A stretch of DNA of 64,000 nt from Paratrimastix pyriformis. Taxonomy: Eukaryota > Preaxostyla > Paratrimastigidae. The notes beneath the pieces are model-generated. The model did no database searches, had not been told where the DNA came from, and saw only the letters and a program-made list of their open reading frames with translations. Position numbers and translations under genes: made by a program. How positions within the stretch are numbered: the stretch's first letter is position 1; every line of letters starts with the position of its first letter. Below, piece by piece: positions 53,082 to 63,700 of this stretch. The stretch spans positions 203,166-267,165 of the forward strand of contig JAPMOS010000049.1 of NCBI GenBank assembly GCA_027972325.1. The letters run 5' to 3'.

Positions 53082-56000
53082 CTAACTCTGGCCTGCTTCC
53101 CCCTGGGGGGGACCCCTGGGGGGGATGCAGGCAGGGCGGACCTGGATTCTGCGCAGGACCGTCAGGAGGGGCGGGTCAGGCTCCATGCTCATGCCCAGCC
53201 CCAGGTCGGCCAGGGCTGGGGGCCCAGCGGGCAGGGGGCCATCTGGCTCACCCCAGAGGTGGCGACACTGGGGGTATAGCCGCTCAAGGACTTGCACGAC
53301 CACCCGCCCCAGGGCCCGGATATCCCCCGCCGGGCTGGGCAGACGCTGTGCCCCCGCGAACCGAAAAAAGAGGAGGAGGATCACGAGACCATCAAAGAGG
53401 ATGCATGCGTGATTAGGGGTGAGAAAAGACAGGCGGGGGATCCGGGCGGCATGGCGGTTGGAATGTGTGAGCCGTGGTTTTTTGTGACTGTGGTGGTGGT
53501 TGTGGGGGAGTGAGGGTGACTGGGGGGGGGGGGGGGGGGGGGGATACCGGCGGACGGACCCTGTGGTGGTGCTTTCTTGGCGGGCCGGCGCTGGTGCTGG
53601 TGCTGCCTGCTGGTGGTGGCCCCTGCCCCTGCCCCATGAGCTTGCCGGCAGCCGTCGCTCCAACCGCGGGTGGGGGACGCATCACGGAAATCTCCGTCAG
53701 AAGGCGCCCATCCTCGGGCCCACCGCGGCTGCTGCTGTGCAGTGCCGGGGCCGCCAGGGCCGGTGCGCACGAGAGGGGGCGCAGCGGGGGCGGGGAGCAG
53801 GCGGGCCCGACCCCGGCCCCAGCAGCACCGCGTCGAAGGGGTTGGCGGCCGACAGGGTCCGGGGCATGGGCAGCGAGCCGGACGAGTGTGTCAGGGTGGC
53901 CGTCAGCAGGGAGCGGGAGGGACCCGGGGACGGGGAGGCGGCCGGGGGGGTGGAGGCCGTGGGCGGGGTGGGTGCGGTCGTGGAGGTCGCGGGGGAGGCG
54001 GGTGGAATGGTCGGCGAGGGCGTCAGCGGGATGTCCGGCTCGCGGCTCGCCTGCCAGGAGGGAAAACGAAAATGAAAAAAGGTACCACGCCCGCTGTGGG
54101 AGTTGAACCCACGACCACTAGATTAAGAGTCTAGCGCTCTGCCATTCTGAGCTAAGCGGGCCGGTGATGAATAACACGTAAGGTGACGCCGGCCACACAA
54201 CCGGTCCACAACACAACTGGTTCATATGCACAGGAGCCTTGCTCAGCGGACCATGTCCGCGCGGAGCTGTTCCAACAGGGCCTCGCGCGTGCCAATCTCG
54301 GGGGAGGGTGTCGGGGCGGCACTGGGGGTGTCCTCGGAGCCCGTCCCGTCGGTGCTGCCACAGATGGGCTCCTGCGGCTCGGGGGATGGCGACGGGGCGA
54401 CTGCAGTGGCCGTCGCGGCGGCGGCGGCCTCGAGGAGTGTGGTCATGGTCGTGGCCGTGACGAAGGAGGATGACGGCGAGGGGTGGCGGTCGGGCGGATG
54501 GATCCGCATCACGACCGGCGACGCGTCGCCCGGGATGCGACCCCCGCACACGGTGCACAGGCTGACGGGCGGTGGCGATGTCGACGGGCCGGCGATACCC
54601 CCACTGAACGGGGGTGAGATCGGCAGTCCGGCCAGGGCCGGTACCGGGTTGGTGCAGGTGCAGGGGGGGATAGCCACGGATGTGGTGGTGGGCGGGGTGG
54701 GTACCCGGGGTTGTGGCGCCAGCGGCGAGACGGCCTGGGATGAGGCCGACGAGTATGAGATGACGGAGGGCGACCGGAAGGGGATCAGCGGAGAGGAGTT
54801 GACGATGGGGGGCGAGGGCTGGGGCAGCCGGCTCCGGCTTGAGAAGGTGGGCGAGCTCTCGGGGGTCCGCGCCGTGGCCGCCAATGCCCCCAGGCGCGCC
54901 GACGGGCGGGCGGGTGATGGAGTCCGGTGACCGGCACTGCTCCCGCCAGCAGCCCGCATGGATGCCGGCGAGTTGTGTGGCGGCGGGGTGCTTTGGTGGT
55001 GGCGGGGGGTGCATTGAGGAGAGCGCGAGCGGGAGTGGGAGTGGGAGTGGGAGTGGGAAGAAGGATGCAGTCGGGCTGCCGATGCCGAGGCGGAGGCCGG
55101 CTGGACGGGGCGGTGGTGGTGGTGGTGGGTCCTGATGAGCACCGCGTGGTCGAAGCTGCCCAGCTTGCAGGTGCCCTCGGCCGTGAAGAAGATCGTGCGG
55201 CTGCTGATGGCCGTGTGGACAACAGACTGGGCGGGGTGCGTGGGGGAGTGGGGTAAGGTGAGGTGGCGGAGGGGGGAGGGGGGAGGGGGATGCTATTCTG
55301 GAATGTCCACTCCCCCCTTGCGCCCCTTTCCCCAATCCACTTGCCCCCCAACGCCCACCCTCCTTCCCCCCCATTCACGCAACGCCGAGAAGATCGCGTG
55401 GGGCAGACCTGCTCGTGGAGGTAGGCCAGGGCCTGCAGAAGTGCGCTGACCATCTGCGTGACCTGGGTGGGAGCCGCCAGGAAGGGCGGGTACGGATCCG
55501 GCATAGCCAGTAGTCCATCGAGCGACCACGGGCAAAACTCCATCTGCAGGAAGAGCCGGTGGGTAATCGGCTCACCGGTCTCTCCCACCCCGGGGGTGCA
55601 CCCGATGGGGGGGTGCTGCACCAGGGGTGATGGGCCGTGGTGGGGTACGGGGGACCGCAGGGGGCCTGGCAGGAGACACGAGGCGGCCAGTGACCCAAAG
55701 TTGGGCGAGACGGAGGAATGCTGCAGGGACGGGGTGGAGGCGGCGGCAGTGGCGGGGGATGGTCCCGTGGTGATAGCCACTGGTGCCGTGCGCCCGGGTG
55801 AGGAGGAGGAGTTGGCGGGGCCAGGCGGGGCCTCGGCAGTGGGAAGCGGCTCAATCCAGATCCCGTGGTATCGTACAATATTGCTGTGTTCCAAGAGGGC
55901 ATGGAGACGCGCCTCGAGCAGCTCCGACCGGGGTGATCGCGCCTGCTGTGCTGTGAGCCGCACTTCTTTGATGGAGTAGAGGCAGCCGTCCAACTTGTGT

Positions 56001-56311
56001 CGTACTTTATAGAGAAGCCGTGGCTGGGCCTCAAGAACGTCGAATTCTTGTTGGAAGCGGGAGATGTGGGCGATCGGTGGCGGCGGTTGGGGGACTGGAG
56101 CGGCTGGAGGTACCACATCCAATTGTTTTCGGATCCACTTGGAATAATTGTGCTTGCTCAACGAAACTTGCGCCACTTCCTCGATGAAAAACTCGGAAAG
56201 CTTTTCAAAACTGCGTTTCGTCCTGCTTCTCTTGCCCCGATCATTTGCCATTTTTTTAAGAAAATCAAGAAACCCCGTTGGACGACGTGTCCCATGATGC
56301 TTCCGCTCCAT
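53082..56311 (-). CDS. eIF2-alpha-kinase-like pseudokinase
   Basis: Protein-kinase-like fold of the GCN2/HRI/PERK or Wee1 group with degraded catalytic motifs. The N-lobe begins SRFQQEFDVLE, then VRHKLDGCLYSIKEVRL (Lys of VAIK retained, about 55970), and ALLEHSNIVRYHGIWIE. After a Pro/Ser insert comes LQMEFCPWSLDGLL, then a helix ending ALLQALAYLHEQ. The catalytic loop reads VVHTAISSRTIFF where kinases have VVHRDLKPxNIFL, and the metal-binding motif is GSFDH instead of DFG (55150-55220). A 300-residue Ser/Pro/Thr-rich insert follows. The C-lobe exon near 53300 has GDIRALGRVVVQVLERLY. The gene closes at TAG 53082-53084. One intron (about 54062-54247) contains tRNA-Lys. Start at 56311 or 56251. 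Confidence 0.68.
54088..54161 (-). tRNA. tRNA-Lys(CTT): tRNA-Lys (anticodon CTT), intron-nested
   Basis: A 74-nt cloverleaf including the discriminator base. It has a 7-bp acceptor stem GCCCGCT/AGCGGGC, anticodon stem CTAGA/TCTAG with loop CTCTTAA (anticodon CTT, codon AAG), and the T-loop GGTTCAACTCC. A T6 terminator follows downstream on the sense strand (54075-54080). The tRNA lies within a pseudokinase-gene intron, on the same strand. Confidence 0.95.
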
Positions 56312-56698
56312 AAAATGGTCAAAAAGTGGGAGGGATGAGCGGGCACAGAGTGCCACTCCCAGGGGTCTACAGGTTTTCCGGCATCCACCGACACTCACTT
56401 CATCACTGCCAGTCTTTCAAGACTCCCGTGGTCATATTCAGACAATCGCAACGTCCGGGTGAAATGAACAGTTCGTACGACGAGATGAGCTGATCAATAA
56501 TTGGTCTTCGAAAACTCAATTCGTCTGTGTAAAAACACTGCGTATGAAAGCAGGCGGTCACAGTTGCATCATGGGGGTGCTGGTCCTCCCTTCAGTGTCC
56601 AACCCGTGCCCACCTCGGCTTGGGGCCGGGCCCTGGAGGAGGGCAGTGAAATGCCGGTGCTGAGGGAGGCGGCAGCCGCGGAGGTGGTGGAAGGGGTC

Positions 56699-56743
<45 letters not shown>

Positions 56744-56844
56744 GACCTTCGCACTCGGACTGGACTGTTACAGGCGATCTGATGAATTGCACTCCTCCTG
56801 AGAAGACGACCGACACTGAAGATCCGCAATCGGATCATCCAGAT
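56312..56844. other. intergenic region with 42-nt poly-G
   Basis: Between the pseudokinase start and the left retroelement fragment. Holds a perfect G42 run at 56701-56742. A short + strand frame before the run has no recognised motif. Confidence 0.5.
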
Positions 56845-57320
56845 CTGCAGCGGTCACCCATTCAGTCAGTCCCGTGTGCAGCCTCGTCGGAGGCTACTAG
56901 TAAGTCACAATCGAGAAGAATTCACAAAAGGTTTGAACTCCCATTTCCCAACCCCAATCATCATTTAGCGATCACCTCATCCCCATCCATTCCCTCTGCG
57001 GGTGGAGGCCCGGCCAGGTCCCGATGAAGTCCCGCTTGGTCAGTGCGCAACGAAAGCAAACCAAGACGAGAAGGAGACTAGAGAAAGCGGCTTCCTAAGA
57101 CCCCTCCCCCTCCATGCGGGTTTTGAGGACGAGCCCACCGGCGAGTCTGACGCTGCCGTTGTCCCCCGCGAGTCGGGGCCTGCTGGAGTTCCTCGGCCCT
57201 CGGCCAGGACGGACACGTCGTCCGCGAAAAGTAACCCGGGGATGCGCTCCCTCCGTCCGGGCACTCGGACGCCGAGGTGGTTCAGCGGTCCAAGTCTCCG
57301 AGGGTGACAACCGGAATGCA
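56845..57320 (-). mobile_element. 5'-truncated non-LTR retrotransposon, left copy
   Basis: On the minus strand, 57310-57180 encodes a reverse-transcriptase palm fragment, GVRVPGRRERIPGLLFADDV, with the FADD catalytic motif (D-D pair present). It is followed by a 3' part that ends with a TAGCCTCCGACGAGGCTGCA hairpin and a GACTGACTGA tail. The 3' half matches 59213-59480 in opposite orientation. Only the end of the element is present; a replication-competent copy is not. Confidence 0.75.
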
Positions 57321-57338
57321 ACTCGCACCTGTGGGGTC

Positions 57339-59052
57339 ATGTTGGCTCTATTCGTGGTGTTGTGTTTCGCCTCCCTTGCGGCGGCTGCCCCGTATGGTGA
57401 GATTCATCTCGTGGCAAATTGGAGCTACCCTGATTACGCGTTCCGCTCAGAGTTAGAGCATACACATTATCTCTCGGAGAAATTGTATCAGACAACATTT
57501 CTTGCCGGTGTCAAGGCATCCTCAGATGGCACTCTTTATTTGTCCACCCCCAGGTGGAGCTCCCCCAAGACCCCTTCGGCTCTGAGCCGTTTGATTTTTG
57601 CCAATGGCGAACCTCGTCTCGATCCGTACCCCTCCTGGGAGATGAACAATCAAACCATTCCAATCCTCTCTGATGATGATTCTCATATCCATTCTGTTCT
57701 TGGGTTCGAGGTCTGTGGCTTCTTCTCTTTTTTCCCCCCATCATCCCTTCGACAGATCGATCCCTTCGATCGCCTTTGGATCCTCGACCAAGGTCCATGG
57801 TACGCTCCTCACCCCATGCCTTCCCGACCCAAGTTGATTATCTGGGATCTTGTGCACAACAAGAGCATCAGCACTTTCGTCTTTGGGCCCGAAGTCGCAT
57901 CTGCTGAGAACAGCTTCCTCAATGACATTGTCGTTGATGCGACCCGGAATGTTGCCTACATTTCGGGTCTGTCGACCCACCCCGGGTGATGTCCACCGAA
58001 CCCTCTCCTCCAGACTCTGGCCTTGTTTCGGGGGATCACGACCAGCTCAACGGGGCCTTGATCGTCTTCAAACTGGGGACGAACGGGGCCGCCTCGTCCG
58101 CTCGCCGTGTCCTGGCGCGCCACTTCAGCACGGAGAACAACGACACGTACACGGTCGAGGCCGCCGACTCGCGGCTGCCCTGGATGCGCACCGGCGCCGA
58201 TGGGATCGCCCTCTCGGCCGACCGGGAGACCCTGTTCTGGTGCCCGCTCTCTGCCACCTCGCTTTATTCCATCAGTCTGTGCCCTTGTTGGGCGCGCAGC
58301 ATAAAGCTGATCCCCGGGTGGGCCCGCTCACAGAGACGTCCCTGCTCAGTGACATGAGCACCCCTGAGGCTGACCTGGAGGCGGCTGTCACCCTGGTTGA
58401 GCAGCGCTCGTATGCTTCGGACGGGCTGACGGTCGCCAACAACGGGCTGCTCTACTTGACCTCTCTTCGTGACAGTTCGGTCATGGTGCGGTCCGTTGTT
58501 CGTTCCCTCCTGCCCCAACCCATCTTCCTCGCCCCGGCTCTTGCTCGATAGGTATAACGACGGGCATACCATGCCGCTGGTTCCTTCAGACCCCCAGCGG
58601 TTCCAGTGGCCCGACACCCTGGGTTTCGATCACCAGGGTAACCTCCTCGTCGTTGCCAACCGGTCCGTGACACGGTCCATCTCCTCACTGACATGTTTCC
58701 TTTTCGCAGTCTCAACCAGTATCTGTGCCTGACGAACAATAAGACGGAGGGCTGCACACAGGTCTGTCTGCCTCACCCGAGTGAGATCCGCTCAACGGTT
58801 CCCTAGATGGACTACACCCAGCGCAATTTCTTTGTCTGGTCGGTGGGCCTCGGCGGTGCCGATAGCTACATGCACACAGCCAGCAAGATCACCCAGTGGC
58901 CACTCTGGGCCATCATTTGCATTGCGGCTGTCTCCGGGGGTGTTCTCCTCTTTTTGGGCCTGCTGCTCGGCTATTGCTGCGCTCGTTGCCGGAGCAAAGG
59001 GCCCCGGACAGAGATCATGCAGGAGGGGTTGCTGAAGGCCTCATCACAATAA
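57339..59052 (+). CDS. yellow / major royal jelly protein family, membrane-anchored
   Basis: Six-bladed propeller of the MRJP/yellow family. The ATG at 57339 gives a signal peptide (MLALFVVLCFASLAAAAPYG). A propeller follows, with FLAGVKASSDGTLYLSTPRW and, after an intron starting GTCTG, DPFDRLWILDQGPW. Next are KLIIWDLVHN, SFLNDIVVDATRNVAYIS, TGADGIALSADRETLFWCPL, SDGLTVANNGLLYLTSL and WPDTLGFDHQGNLLVVANR, all family landmarks in order. The final exon adds QWPLWAIICIAAVSGGVLLFL, a membrane segment, and a short basic cytoplasmic tail ending at 59052. Family members include dopachrome-conversion enzymes, but activity cannot be inferred. The gene is bracketed by inverted retroelement ends, the left one reaching to 19 bp from the ATG. 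Confidence 0.83.
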
Positions 59053-59212
59053 GGAGGGGGTGATTTTTGAGTATTTTGAACCGGGTCTCTTTGGGATGTT
59101 GGTGTTCCCACTGGTCCAGTGGGAGGGGAACACGCACCACTCCTTCCAGCAGACCTCGATCTCGTGAGGGTTGGAACATAACAATGGACTGAACCCCTCT
59201 CCTTTGCGGGTG

Positions 59213-59480
59213 GACGACGGCAGCGTCAGGCTCGCCGGATGGGCTCTGCAGGGAGGGGGGTGGGGTCTCAGGTCGCTGCTCTTCCCGTCTCCTTCTCTTC
59301 CTGCTTTGCTCTCGCCAGGATGGCGGCACTGTCCAAGCGGGACTACATCTGGGCCTGACGCTGGCCTCAAGCGCTGGAGTGGCTGGGGATGAGGTGATAT
59401 TTTGTGAAATCGGGTTGGGAAATGGGGGAAAGTTAGCCTCCTACGAGGCTGCATTAACACGAGACTGACTGACTGACTGG
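59213..59480 (+). mobile_element. non-LTR retrotransposon 3' end, right copy
   Basis: Homologous to the 3' part of the left copy from GACGACGGCAGCGTCAG through a GGGATGAGGTGAT block. The terminal hairpin AGCCTCCTACGAGGCT follows (59434-59449), with a GACTGACTGACTG tail. Points away from the MRJP-family gene on its 3' side. Confidence 0.75.
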
Positions 59481-59583
59481 AAGTGACAGCCGTTCTTTCA
59501 AAAAAGGCCTTAAACCCCAAAGGCGAGGTCGACAGTTTTTTGTTTCGAGTTTGCAACCGCGTTTGCGTCAAGGGTGCTTTTCA

Positions 59584-60745
59584 ATGGAACCAGCACCCCC
59601 ACAAACTCCCTCCAAGACCCCACGCAAACGTATTGTTGCAACTCCAAGCAGATCATATGACCTCCGGCACCCATTAACTCCAAGAACTGTCGAGAAAGAG
59701 ACCAAAGGAACGCCCCGCAAGGGGAGAAGCCCGACTCCCAAAAAGGTGATCCCGGTGACTCCGGCATCTCGGTTCGCCGAACGATTATTTTCTTGAATTG
59801 GCCTTTATCTGTTTCTCTTAGGAAATCGCTTCCTGTTATTCGGATTATGGCTTTCAAATCTGAATCTGGTGTGTAACTTTCTTTTCCGTCGTTTCACCCC
59901 TTTCTTTCACCAGCTAAAGACGTAACAGTCCATCTCGGAGGAGACCATCATCGCCGGCACACAACCGCAAGGTCCCACCGCGCTCCTCACTCTCACTGAC
60001 ACTGATGGACATTCCACCTCCCCCGCCTCAGTTCAACTCCAACCCGGAGGCATTCTCTCCCCACCATCTTTGTGTATATTCCCAAGCACCAATACTACAC
60101 CCGCTACAGCGGTCTGGTTGCACCAGCACCCACCTCTCGGTGTGGTTCACGCCGTTTTTCCAGCTCGGATCCGGCGGTCGATGGGGCAGCGCGAATGGGA
60201 CTGGGTACAACCCGAGGGTACTGACCCCATTGTCCGGCACCGCAGGCGGCGCTCGATCGGGTCCAGCCCGACCTCCGGTCCGCTCCCCCGCCTCCGCCGC
60301 ATGCACACACCTGAACGCCCCTTTGCAGAAACCGATACCCCGGGGAAAGCCACCTCCACGGCCACGGAGCACAAGGAGGGCACGGAGGAGCCACCCGGGC
60401 CCTCGCCCCTGTCGACCCACAAACCCCGCGAGCCGGCCACCCCACGGGCCGAGCACCACGGCGATCCCACATCGAGCCCGGCCGTCTGTCCCCCCCACCC
60501 CCTCCCCCAACATCCACTGCACACAGAGTCCAACCAGACCCCGCCTGACCGACCGAACTCCGCCCCCCCCCCCCCCACTCCCTCCCTCTCCATTCCACTC
60601 TGTTCAGCCCCGCTCGCCTCATGCCCATGCGGAACCCGAGGACGAGGGCGACGGGTCGAACTCCCTCCACAAGCGGGCCTCGGTTCGGGCCCTGGCCCCA
60701 CTCGACGTCGGCACCCCCGTCCGTCCCCCATCTTTCCCCTCACCC

Positions 60746-60784
<39 letters not shown>

Positions 60785-63700
60785 ATCATCCAATCATCAT
60801 CCAATCATCATCCAATCATCATCCAATCATCATCCAATCATCATCCAATCATCATCCAATCATCATCATCGTCACCGTCATCACCAGTCATCGGCATCAT
60901 CATCATCATCCAATCATCCAATCATCATCATCACCATGTCCCGGCGGCTCGTGTGCAGATGGCGCCCTCGGCCAAGCAGGCCGAGCCTCTGACCCCCCAG
61001 ACCGAGGCCCCGTACACCCCCTCCCAGGACGGGACACCGCTCACCCCCTCGGGCGAGCACAGCGGGGTCTGGTCCCTCGTCCGCAAGGTCTCCACCGCCC
61101 TGCAGCGGTTCATGAGCCGCGCTGGCGAGTCCCAGCCCGGACGTCTGTATAACCCCCCCCCCCCCGCCCGAGCGTCTCCCTTCCCCTTCTTGGGACAAAC
61201 ACCCCGCTATCCCCCCCACCTCCCGCTATCCCCCAGGCGCGCCCTCCCGCGCGACGCTCGAGGATGCGATCATGGAGACCCAGCGCGAGCTGGGCGTCCA
61301 GATCCAGGTGGTGGACGGCGACGCCTACCATGCCCAGTGCCAGCAGACCCCCCCGACCCCCGGCACGGCCCACAGCGGCAGCGGGACCGAGGGCGAGGAC
61401 GGCGCCGCCAGCGGGACGGACGCCACGGGGCGCACCCCGACCGGGGGTGAGGACGGCGATGTGCATCCGTGGGATGTCGACCCCAACGCCCCGCTGCTCT
61501 TCGACTCGCTCGGCGGGCTGGAGGAGCATTTCCGGGGCGATGTCGGCCAGCCGGAGGAGCATCCCCAGGGTGATGTCGGCCAGCCGGAGGAGAGCCAGCA
61601 GGCGCCGGGGCAGGCGGGGGAGGGCGAGGACGTCGAAGCTGAAGCCGCCGCGCCGCCTGCCCACCCGGCCGAGGGCGAGGCTGATGAGGGTGCGCATCAG
61701 GGCGCCCAGAAGAAGCACGGCCTCGAGCCGACGACCCAGGGCGACGCGGCCCACCCCATCCTCATCGACGAGACCGGGCTCGCCCTCTCGCCCCCCGCCC
61801 AGCAGACCGCCAAGCGGCCCCGCCCCGCCATGGACCCCGTGACGCCCCCGGGCGCCTCCCCGCTGATGCAATCCTCCGTCCGGCGGACCCCCGAGGGCCT
61901 GGGGCTCGTGACGCCCCTGACCACGGGCTACCGGTCGGCCATGGGGCTGACCCTGACCCCGCTGACGCCCGTCTCGAAGACGCCGCTCTTCCAGGGCCCG
62001 GCGCCGACCCCCATGTTTGCCCAGCTGGCCCTGGCCCGCGACCCGGCCACCCCGGGCACGGTGCAGGGCCGCCTGCGCCGGCACCACGACCGGGCCGCGC
62101 TGCATATGTCGGCCATGGAGGCGCTGGCCGCCACGGAGTTCGTCGACCCGGACCTGGTCAACATCGAGTTCGTGGGGCCCGACGGGGCGCCCATGCCCGA
62201 GGAGGAGGCCCAGCAGGCCATTGAGCGCCATCGGCGCAAGCGGGCCGCCGCCCGGGAGGACGCGGAGGAGGCGGCGGCGGCCGATGTGGAGGCCATCCAG
62301 GATGCCCTCGTCTCGCCGGGCCGCGGCGAGCAGCCGCGCCGGGGCGGGCTGGGCCTCAGCCTGGGGTTCGGGTTTGTGGGGCGCGTCACCCGCAGCATGG
62401 CGGCCGCCATTAAGCGGGCCGGCCGGCGCGAGCGGGAGGCCCCCGCGTCGCCCCTGCCCCAGGCCGCGAAGAAGGTTCGGCACCTGCCCCCAATCCGCCG
62501 CCATCTACAATCTGCAACCGAACGCTTATTCAATGCTTCGGTGCATCATCCGCCCTCCCCCCCACACACACACACACACACACACAGCGTGGCCGTGTGG
62601 ACGAGACACCCCTTTCGCCTGCGGAGTCGTTCCATCTGTCGCCCCTGCAGCAGCGCATCATGGGCAAACAGCCGCAGCTCCCAGCCGGCAGCCCAGGCGG
62701 GGCGGCTCCCCTCGAGGCTGAGCAGGAGCAGGAAGACACCGGCGCCGATGTGGACGAGGTCGGGTACCATCACCCACGCATCGCCTGGGGGCACTGCCCC
62801 ACGCCGCGCCACCCGCGCCCATGCTTCACCGCCATCACACTCTCACCTCCCCCCACCCTCCACGGCCACTGTGCCGTCTCTCCGTCCCGTCCGTCCATGT
62901 CCGTCCATGTCTCTGACAGATTGCCGTGGAGATTGAGCCCGAGCCTGAGGCGGCCGCCCCCTCGCCCGCCGTCCCGGCGGCCGAGTCCGAAGCTGCTGCG
63001 GCTGCCCCGGCCGAGGGCCAGCTGCCCAGCGAGAGCCAGCTGGCTGAGGCCCGGGACGCCCTCGAGGCCGCCGCCCGCAAGCTGGAGCAGGAGCAGGTCA
63101 GTCTCTCCACGACCACCAGATCCCAGCCTGCTTCCTTCTTGCCTTCCACCCTGTCATCCTCACCCAATCTGCCTCCCTCACCCCGCCACCCTCACCCCGT
63201 CACCCTCACCCCGTCACCCTCACCCCGTCACCCTCACCCCGTCACCCTCACCCCGCCACCCTCACCCTCACCCCGTCATCCTCACCCCGTCATCCTCACC
63301 CCACCCCACCCCCCCTCCAGGCTGCCCTGAACGAACAGCGCGAGTCTGCCGCCCGTGCGCTGGCCGCCGAGCAGGCCCGCATCGAGGCCGCCGCCCAGGA
63401 GCAGCGCGCCACGGAGGCCGAGCAGGCCCGCATCGAGGCCGAGCGGCTCCGGCTTGCTGCCGAGGCGGAGGCCCAGCAGGCCGCCCAGGCCCAGGCCCAG
63501 GCCCGTCTCGAGGCCGAGGCGGCCGCCTTGGCCGAGCGCCGGGCCGCCCAGGAGTACGAGGAACGCGAGCGGGCGCGGCAGGAGGCCCAGCGGGTTGAGG
63601 CGGAGCGGGTTAAGGCCGAGGCGCGCCGCGTGGCCCAGGTCAACATGGTGCTCTTCACCCGGCGCACCCGGCGGATGGACGCCCTCGAGGCCGAGTCCCA

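Noticed and set aside
57114-57338. N-terminal extension of the MRJP-family frame upstream of its signal peptide
   Set aside because: The extension is the antisense of the retrotransposon fragment; the signal peptide at 57339 marks the likely true start.
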